Of a DNA stretch of 18,250 nt, positions 13,865 through 18,250 are shown piece after piece. A program made the position numbers and the translations under genes. Position 1 is the stretch's first letter. Each line of letters begins with the position of its first letter. Source of the DNA: Planctomycetota bacterium. Its GTDB lineage: Bacteria > Planctomycetota > Planctomycetia > Isosphaerales > Isosphaeraceae. The stretch spans positions 1 to 18,250 of the forward strand of contig JAJYDH010000061.1 of NCBI GenBank assembly GCA_021777685.1. Direction: 5' to 3'. The notes below the pieces were generated by a model. The model was not told the DNA's origin. It did no database searches and saw only the letters and a program-made list of their open reading frames with translations.

Positions 13865-14213
13865 GAGATCCGAGACCACTCGCCATTCGAGAGACGACCT
13901 GCCAGCAAGGCCCAAAATCGGGAGGGGCCCCCCCCGAATCGGCGCGAACTGGCATGGACGGGCGGGCCATCGGGCGTTATTTTAGGGGTATTAGAGACTC
14001 TGGCCCCTTCTTTCGCCGCTTCCCCAGAAGACCCGCCGACCCAGAAACACCCCGGGTCGTCGGGGCGGACGAACCCTCTCGCCTCGTCCTCCGTCGGATC
14101 GATCTCCGGGGGTCCTGCTCGTCCCCGGTGACGCCCTCCTGACCTTCGGAATCGGCCGCGAGACGCACCCGCCTCCTTCCCCCTGATCCAGTCGTCCCAC
14201 CCGAGCGAGCGTC
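13865..14213. other. Upstream region of rho, no gene seen
   Basis: Open frames here are short and of shadow composition. An AT-rich spot (GTTATTTTAGGGGTATTAGA, near 13976-13995) contains a TATTAG that could be a -10 for rho, but no matching -35 was found. If it is used, the rho leader would be over 200 nt; rho genes are often autoregulated through their leader, but nothing specific is visible. No Shine-Dalgarno stands out before ATG 14214. Confidence 0.35.
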
Positions 14214-15341
14214 ATGAGCACGGCCGAACGTACGCATTCCGGCGTCCTGGAGATGCACCCCAAGGGGCACGGTTTCCTCAGAGACCCCGCCCGGAACTTC
14301 AAGGTCGGCACGGGCGACGTCATCGTCGGCTCGCCCTTGCTCTCCAAGTTCCAGCTCCGCCAGGGGGTCCGGCTGACGGGCCTCGTAGACGAGCCGAGGA
14401 AAGGGGAAGGCCCGCGGCTTTCCGAACTAATCGAGATCGATGGTAAGTCTCCCGAGCATTATCTGGGCCTCCGGGGGTTCGACGAGCTGACCGCGATCGA
14501 CCCCCACGAGGCCATCCATCTGGAGACCGCCGCCGAGCCGCTGGGGATGCGGGTGATGGACCTGCTCACCCCGATCGGCAAAGGGCAGCGCGGCCTGATC
14601 GTCGCCCCCCCTCGGTCGGGCAAGACGATCCTCCTCCAGCAGATGGCCGCCGCCGTCGCGAAGAACCACCCCGAGCTGCACCTGATCGTCCTCCTGATCG
14701 ACGAGCGGCCCGAGGAAGTGACCGACATGAAGCGGAGCGTCAAGGGCGAGGTCATCGCCTCGTCCTCCGACCACGCCATCGAGGAGCACATCCGCCTGGC
14801 CCAGCTCACCGTCGACCGGGCCAAGCGGATCGCCGAGGGGGGCGGGCAGGTCCTGATCCTCCTGGACAGCCTGACCCGGCTGGCCAGGGCCTACAACAAG
14901 GGCTCGAACTCGGGCCGGACCATGTCGGGCGGCATGGACATCAGGGCCCTCGACGTCCCCAAGCGGCTCTTCGGCGCCGCCCGGAGCTTCGAGGAGGGGG
15001 GGTCGCTGACCGTCCTGGCGACCTGCCTGATCGAGACCGGAAGCCGGATGGACGAGGTGATCTTCGAGGAGTTCAAGGGGACCGGCAACATGGAGGTCGT
15101 CCTCGACCGCCGCCTGGCCGACCGCCGGGTCTGGCCGGCGATCGACATCCAGCAGTCCGGGACCCGCAAGGAAGAGCGCCTGCTCACCCCCGAGACCCTC
15201 GCCCGCGTCACCCTCCTCCGCCGGACCCTCGCCGGGATGAAGCCGACCGAGGCGATGGAGGCCCTGGTCAAGCAGCTCGGCAAGTTCCCGAGCAACGCCG
15301 AGTTCCTCGACAAGATCGGGATGTCGGTGAAGGACCGCTGA
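14214..15341 (+). CDS. rho: Transcription termination factor Rho
   Basis: The 375-residue protein begins almost directly with the cold-shock-like RNA-binding domain (SGVLEMHPKGHGFLRDPARN, residues 9-28). The ATPase core follows: AIDPHEAIHLET (about 94-105), P-loop APPRSGKT (131-138), LLIDERPEEVTDM, Q-loop region SVKGEVIASSSDH (175-187), Walker B VLILLDSLTRLARAYN (213-228), R-loop region around ETGSRMDEVIFEEFKGTGN (274-292), and the arginine-finger segment DRRLADRRVWPAID (298-311). Rho is a hexameric RNA-dependent ATPase that binds C-rich transcripts and stops RNA polymerase. It is shorter than the E. coli protein (about 420 residues) because the N-terminal helical Rho_N region is missing; the domain starts within ten residues of ATG. 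All residues needed for ATP hydrolysis appear present. C-rich, G-poor RNA follows its stop codon. Confidence 0.96.
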   Translation: MSTAERTHSGVLEMHPKGHGFLRDPARNFKVGTGDVIVGSPLLSKFQLRQGVRLTGLVDEPRKGEGPRLSELIEIDGKSPEHYLGLRGFDELTAIDPHEAIHLETAAEPLGMRVMDLLTPIGKGQRGLIVAPPRSGKTILLQQMAAAVAKNHPELHLIVLLIDERPEEVTDMKRSVKGEVIASSSDHAIEEHIRLAQLTVDRAKRIAEGGGQVLILLDSLTRLARAYNKGSNSGRTMSGGMDIRALDVPKRLFGAARSFEEGGSLTVLATCLIETGSRMDEVIFEEFKGTGNMEVVLDRRLADRRVWPAIDIQQSGTRKEERLLTPETLARVTLLRRTLAGMKPTEAMEALVKQLGKFPSNAEFLDKIGMSVKDR

Positions 15342-15388
15342 AACGCGAACCCAACTCTCCCGATCCCCCTACCTCAAAACGATTTAGA

Positions 15389-15427
15389 GCGAAGCCATGT
15401 TCCGACCCCGGCCGGACCATGGCTTCG
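15389..15427 (+). other. Stem-loop downstream of rho
   Basis: CGAAGCCATG (about 15389-15398) and CATGGCTTCG (about 15418-15427) are perfect 10-nt inverted arms around a GC-rich 19-nt loop. It lies about 48 nt after the rho stop, following a C-rich, G-poor segment. The sequence after it (TTCCATTG) is not a U-tract, so it is more likely a 3'-end-stabilising or Rho-associated stem than an intrinsic terminator. Confidence 0.45.
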
Positions 15428-15469
15428 TTCCATTGACGGGGCCTGACGATTGAGAGCGATCGAGTCGGG

Positions 15470-15646
15470 ACGCCAGAATTCAAAGCCAACCGGCAACCAC
15501 GGACCGAACGCCAGAATTCAGAGCCAATGTTGAAACACACGAGGGAGCGCCGGAATTCAAAGCCAACGAGCAACGGCGGGCTGAAACCTCCGAATTCAAA
15601 GCGAAAACTTCGATTCCACTTTGGAACGTCAATATTCAAACCCGAC
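15470..15646. repeat. Array of five degenerate 21-nt repeats at 38-40-nt intervals
   Basis: Units start at 15470, 15508, 15547, 15586 and 15626 (steps 38, 39, 39, 40). The first is ACGCCAGAATTCAAAGCCAA plus C. The others vary around GAATTCAAAGCCAAC, the third with GCGCCGG in front, the fourth ending AAAGCGAAA and the fifth reading ATATTCAAACCCGAC. The 17-19-nt segments between units are unlike each other. Units decay in order from left to right. Similar cores lie at 3091-3409 and at 15345-15355 just after the rho stop. Not CRISPR: the units are too short and too variable. The remainder of the 15342-15860 gap shows no gene. Confidence 0.7.
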
Positions 15647-15786
15647 GGTGAATGCAAGATTCTCGGCCAGATCCGACTTCCCGCCCCGATAATATCGCTC
15701 CGGCTGGGGCTGGATGATCACACAACTTCCTCGGGCCTGGCGTGGCCGACTCCGGCGCCGGGCGGCGAACCGGCCCCCCGTCCCGA

Positions 15787-15804
15787 CTCTCCATGAGTGG
15801 AGAG
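15787..15804 (+). other. Small leader hairpin before the 2OG oxygenase gene
   Basis: CTCTCCA (15787-15793) and TGGAGAG (15798-15804) form a perfect 7-bp stem with a TGAG loop, 57 nt upstream of ATG 15861. It could affect translation or mRNA stability; no known riboswitch is recognised. Confidence 0.3.
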
Positions 15805-15860
15805 ACCTCACCCCGATATCGAACGGGAAGGATCGCTCACGCGTGTAGCAGGAGGGTTCG

Positions 15861-16406
15861 ATGCCGGAATTCCGCTGGATCTCGGACGACATCTTCACCG
15901 TCGAGGGGTTCTGCTCGCCCGCCGAGTGCGACGGCTACATCCAACTCGCCGAATCGCTCGGCTTCGGCGACGCTCCCATCACCACCCCCGGGGGGCCGGT
16001 CATGCGCAAGGAGGTCCGCGACAATTCGCGGGCCATGCTGGACGATTCGGCCCTGGCGGAGGCCCTCTGGGACCGCGCCCGCCCCTACGTCCCCGGGGTG
16101 ATCGACGGCCACAACGCCCTGGGCCTGAACGAGCGATTTCGGTTCTATCGCTACGATCCCGGGCAGACCTTCCGGTGGCATCGGGACGGCTACTTCGAGC
16201 GGCCGAACGGCGAGCGGAGCCGGTTGACATTCATGGTCTACCTCAACGACGATTTCGAGGGGGGTGAGACCCGGTTCCAGGAGTCGACGATCCGTCCCGA
16301 GAGGGGGATGGCCCTGCTCTTCGTCCACCGGCTCATCCACGAGGGGGCCGAGGTCATCCGCGGTCGCAAGTATGTCCTGCGGTCTGACGTGATGTATTCG
16401 GGATAA
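15861..16406 (+). CDS. 2-oxoglutarate/Fe(II)-dependent oxygenase (prolyl 4-hydroxylase-like)
   Basis: The 181-residue protein has the double-stranded beta-helix fold signature of P4H-type dioxygenases: RFYRYDPGQTFRWHRDGYF with iron ligands His107 and Asp109, TFMVYLNDDFEGGETRF, then FVHRLIHEGAEVIRGRKYVL with the third ligand His160 and Lys170 placed to bind 2-oxoglutarate, ending RSDVMYSG. It would hydroxylate a protein or small-molecule target with O2, releasing succinate and CO2; the substrate is unknown. There is no signal peptide, and the length is that of a minimal catalytic domain. AGGAGG (15850-15855) lies 5 nt before ATG 15861, a strong start. An unrecognised gene follows after 16 nt on the same strand, so they may be cotranscribed. 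Confidence 0.92.
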   Translation: MPEFRWISDDIFTVEGFCSPAECDGYIQLAESLGFGDAPITTPGGPVMRKEVRDNSRAMLDDSALAEALWDRARPYVPGVIDGHNALGLNERFRFYRYDPGQTFRWHRDGYFERPNGERSRLTFMVYLNDDFEGGETRFQESTIRPERGMALLFVHRLIHEGAEVIRGRKYVLRSDVMYSG

Positions 16407-16422
16407 GCCGGGGGATGCGTGC

Positions 16423-16905
16423 GTGGCCCTGAAGTTCGAATTCGATGACCATCGGTGGACGATCCGGGCCGGCTTCGCGCCGGCCGGGAGTCGAGAGGGT
16501 CGCGCGCCGATTTTCGTGGAGGCCCTGCGAGCGGCCCATCCTCCGCTCAGGAACTTGACCCTGCATGCGCTGGCCTCCTGGATCGTCTCCCGGCTGAACT
16601 TCCTGACTTCGGGCGCACTGGTGCTGGAGGGCGAGGAGTTCGCCCACGACACGGGCGAATTCGGGTACAAGATCCGGCTGGCCGATCGGGGGAGCGCGAC
16701 GCTGGCCCATGGCGCGGTCGTCTTCGGCGAGGGGCGGATCGATTTCGCCTCCGTCGACCTGGGAGTCGATGATTTCCAGGCCGTCTTCATCAAGTTGCTC
16801 GTCGACGCCCCCGACGACCTGGCGGCCTGCGAGATCGCCGTCCGGGACCCGGAGACGGGCCGACGCCGATCTTACGGCCGGGACGGCCGCACGTTGCTCC
16901 AATGA
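16423..16905 (+). CDS. Hypothetical protein (160 aa), probably in an operon with the oxygenase
   Basis: The GTG at 16423 begins 16 nt after the oxygenase stop; a G-rich stretch (CGGGGGATG) upstream may serve as ribosome-binding site. The nearby ATG at about 16415 is excluded because its frame closes within a few codons. The 160-residue product reads MALKFEFDDHRWTIRAGFAP, then a helical segment APIFVEALRAAHPPLRNLTL, strands around SGALVLEGEEFAHDTGEFGY and SATLAHGAVVFGEGRIDFAS, and VDDFQAVFIKLLVDAPDDLA. It looks like a soluble alpha/beta protein with no membrane segment, cysteine cluster or known motif. Codon use is normal for the region, supporting a real gene. Seven nucleotides separate it from the next, broken gene. 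Family not recognised. Confidence 0.65.
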   Translation: MALKFEFDDHRWTIRAGFAPAGSREGRAPIFVEALRAAHPPLRNLTLHALASWIVSRLNFLTSGALVLEGEEFAHDTGEFGYKIRLADRGSATLAHGAVVFGEGRIDFASVDLGVDDFQAVFIKLLVDAPDDLAACEIAVRDPETGRRRSYGRDGRTLLQ

Positions 16906-16912
16906 GGCTCCC

Positions 16913-17257
16913 ATGCTCTCCCCGGAAGACGCGCTGGCGGATTGCATGCGCGTCCTGCCGGCCTTCGGAGCCTACTGGGATTCGGAGTCGACCTTCCGGG
17001 CCGATGACGGGTCGTTCAGCGTCTGCGGCGTCTACCTCACCCTGACCTAGTTCCTCCGCGATCGCTGGCGCGACCTCGCCGAATCCGACTGGCGGGGCCT
17101 CGCCTCGCTCGCCTCGGATCATGACCATAAGATCGACGACCCGCCGAGCACCATCGGGGCCTGCCTGATCGAGGGCCTCGAAGGGGAGGAGTTCTCCCCG
17201 CTGGTCGCCCGCCACTTCGACCCGGGGTTGCTCCAGCGCTTCGGCTTCATGGCCTGA
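16913..17257 (+). pseudogene. Hypothetical gene interrupted by an in-frame TAG
   Basis: From ATG 16913 the frame codes 45 residues (MLSPEDALADCMRVLPAFGA ... CGVYLTLT), meets TAG at 17048-17050, and continues in the same phase for 68 residues (FLRDRWRDLAESDWRGLASL ... LLQRFGFMA) to TGA at 17255-17257. Codons after the TAG keep the genome's strong G/C third-position preference (TTC CTC CGC GAT CGC TGG CGC GAC CTC GCC), and the joined 114-residue product reads as one small protein. The simplest explanation is one base change, such as CAG to TAG, giving LTLTQFLRDRW in the ancestor. A sequencing error or readthrough would look the same. No stop-codon recoding signal is known for such a gene. The family is not recognised with confidence; it is short and soluble. 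Confidence 0.65.
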
Positions 17258-17592
17258 CGACCGTCGGGCGACCTCAGGAGGGCGACCGGTCCGTCGGCAT
17301 CCGCCTGTTCGCGAGCCTCGACGCCCGGGGCCGGGCTCAGGCCGATTGCCGGGTCAACGGCGAGGACCGGGAGCCACGCGCCGAGGCCCTCCGCAAGTAC
17401 GCCCGGACCTGGCCGCCGGCCGGGTCCGAGTTCCGCAAGCGGTACGTCGTCCTCCAGGGCGTGCCGCCGCGGGAGGTCGATGCCGAGGATAACGGGCGAG
17501 GCCGGGTGATGGCGGACGCCCGTCCCGCCGGGTATGTTCGAGGCGACCCCGGAGGATCGGACGGGGAGGGGAGCGACCTCAATGGACCTTGA
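17258..17592 (+). pseudogene. Open frame without a start codon, possible gene fragment
   Basis: The phase containing 17281-17283 is open from before 17257 to TGA 17590-17592 but has no ATG, GTG or TTG near its beginning. The translation from 17281 (GDRSVGIRLFASLDARGRAQ, then CRVNGEDREPRAEALRKYAR and TWPPAGSEFRKRYVVLQGVP) has the varied composition of real protein, not the Arg/Pro monotony of shadow frames here. The part after about 17480 degrades to Gly/Asp-rich sequence. It may be the 3' end of a gene whose front was lost, or the tail of the broken gene just upstream shifted by a frameshift. It overlaps the start of the SDR gene by 11 nt. Family unknown. Confidence 0.4.
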
Positions 17593-18250
17593 ACTTGCCG
17601 GGAATGTCGCCGTCGTGGTGGGGGGTGCCCGGGGCCTGGGGCTGGCGATCGCCTCGGCCTTCCTGGCGGAGGGGGCCGACGTGGCGATCGTCGACCGCGA
17701 GGCGGTGGCCGAGGGCCCTCGCGCCGGCCGCTTCGCCTCGTTCGTCGCCGACGTGACCGATTACGAGGCGATCCGGGGCGCGGCGGAGGGGGTCCGGCGC
17801 GAGTTCGGGCGGTGCGACCATGTCGTCTTCGCCGCCGCGGTCGGCTCGGGCAAGTTCGGCTTCCCGTTCTGGAAGCTCGAACCTTCGGACTGGGACCGCG
17901 TGCTCCGGGTCAACCTCGTCGGCGCGGCGAACGTGGCGCATGCGTTCGCCCCCGGGATGGCCGAGGCGAAGAGGGGCTCGATGCTGTTCATCGCCTCGGT
18001 CGCCGGCCAGATCGGCTCGCAGACCGACCCCCCTTACAGCGCCTCGAAGGCCGGGCTGATCAACTTCGCCCAGTGCGCCGCCAAGGACCTGGCCCCGTCC
18101 GGCGTCCGGGTCAACTCGCTCTGCCCCGGCATGATCAAGACCGCGCTCAACCGCGCGGTCTACCAGTCGTGGGCCGACCGCCAGCCCGAGGCCGACCGGC
18201 CGACCTACGACGAATGGGCCACCGAGAAGGTCCGGCTGCTCGTCCCGCTC
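17582..18250 (+). CDS. SDR-family NAD(P)-dependent oxidoreductase (5' part, cut by the window)
   Basis: The visible 223 residues form a classical short-chain dehydrogenase: MDLELAGNVAVVVGGARGLG with the glycine motif at 14-20, DVT at 57-59, the FAAAVG strand at 83-88 in place of NNAG, catalytic Asn111 (RVNLVG), Ser139 (FIASVAG), Tyr152 and Lys156 (PYSASKAG), then VRVNSLCPGMIKTAL. All four catalytic residues are present. Such enzymes oxidise alcohols or reduce ketones, often 3-oxoacyl chains or sugars; the specific substrate is not visible. GGGGAGGGG about 8 nt upstream acts as a strong Shine-Dalgarno for ATG 17582. The alternative start upstream is ruled out by phase. The protein continues past the right edge; perhaps 30-50 residues are missing by comparison with the family length of about 250-270. 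Confidence 0.92.
   Translation, partial: MDLELAGNVAVVVGGARGLGLAIASAFLAEGADVAIVDREAVAEGPRAGRFASFVADVTDYEAIRGAAEGVRREFGRCDHVVFAAAVGSGKFGFPFWKLEPSDWDRVLRVNLVGAANVAHAFAPGMAEAKRGSMLFIASVAGQIGSQTDPPYSASKAGLINFAQCAAKDLAPSGVRVNSLCPGMIKTALNRAVYQSWADRQPEADRPTYDEWATEKVRLLVPL

Noticed and set aside
11066..14131. 1021-residue open frame
   Set aside because: It is the complement of the helicase gene and an off-phase reading of thyX, with the repetitive composition typical of GC-rich shadows.
15470..15646. Possible CRISPR array
   Set aside because: Units are only 21 nt, differ at many positions, and are separated by 17-19 nt; no cas gene is nearby.

Overview
The window reads as chromosomal DNA of a very GC-rich bacterium, most likely a planctomycete of the Isosphaeraceae/Gemmataceae type. 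That placement is inferred from overall character: third codon positions are almost always G or C, intergenic regions are long and full of repeats, thymidylate synthase is of the ThyX type, Rho is short, there is a UvsE-type UV endonuclease, and several small genes have no recognisable family. No rRNA, tRNA, CRISPR array, phage module or intact transposase is visible. Genes are mostly single units with frequent strand switches.

Left part (1-4670): a small unrecognised gene (199-504, minus) with a clear intrinsic terminator; an MDR-family oxidoreductase (992-1993, minus) divergent from a two-domain sulfurtransferase (2216-3079, plus); then about 600 bases of repeats, including a near-perfect 35-bp REP-type hairpin and a series of degenerate ACCCAAC-type units; then a decayed RND efflux adaptor gene (minus).

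Centre (4671-10726): an NAD-binding SDR/epimerase-like gene divergent from an AraC-type regulator, which meets uvsE tail to tail with stop codons overlapping by 4 nt. Next come a 36-residue lysine-rich small protein gene and a HEAT-repeat-like gene. They converge on one large stem-loop whose outer stem contains both stop codons. A nucleotidyltransferase-fold gene and an unrecognised gene then overlap through GTGA.

Right part (10727-18250): a UvrD/PcrA-type helicase divergent from thyX; a REP-like inverted pair; rho; a five-unit array of 21-nt degenerate repeats at 38-40-nt intervals just downstream of rho; then a short same-strand run with a 2OG-Fe(II) oxygenase, an unrecognised gene, a gene broken by an in-frame TAG, an open frame without a start codon, and the 5' part of a classical SDR that runs off the window.

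The genes do not form one pathway. DNA metabolism and repair are represented by uvsE, the UvrD-type helicase and thyX, and transcription termination by rho. The most distinctive content is the repeat landscape: heptamer-period repeats with a shared core (three sites), two REP-like families, a CTCTCCC hairpin family, and a regularly spaced 21-nt repeat family found downstream of both the sulfurtransferase and rho genes.
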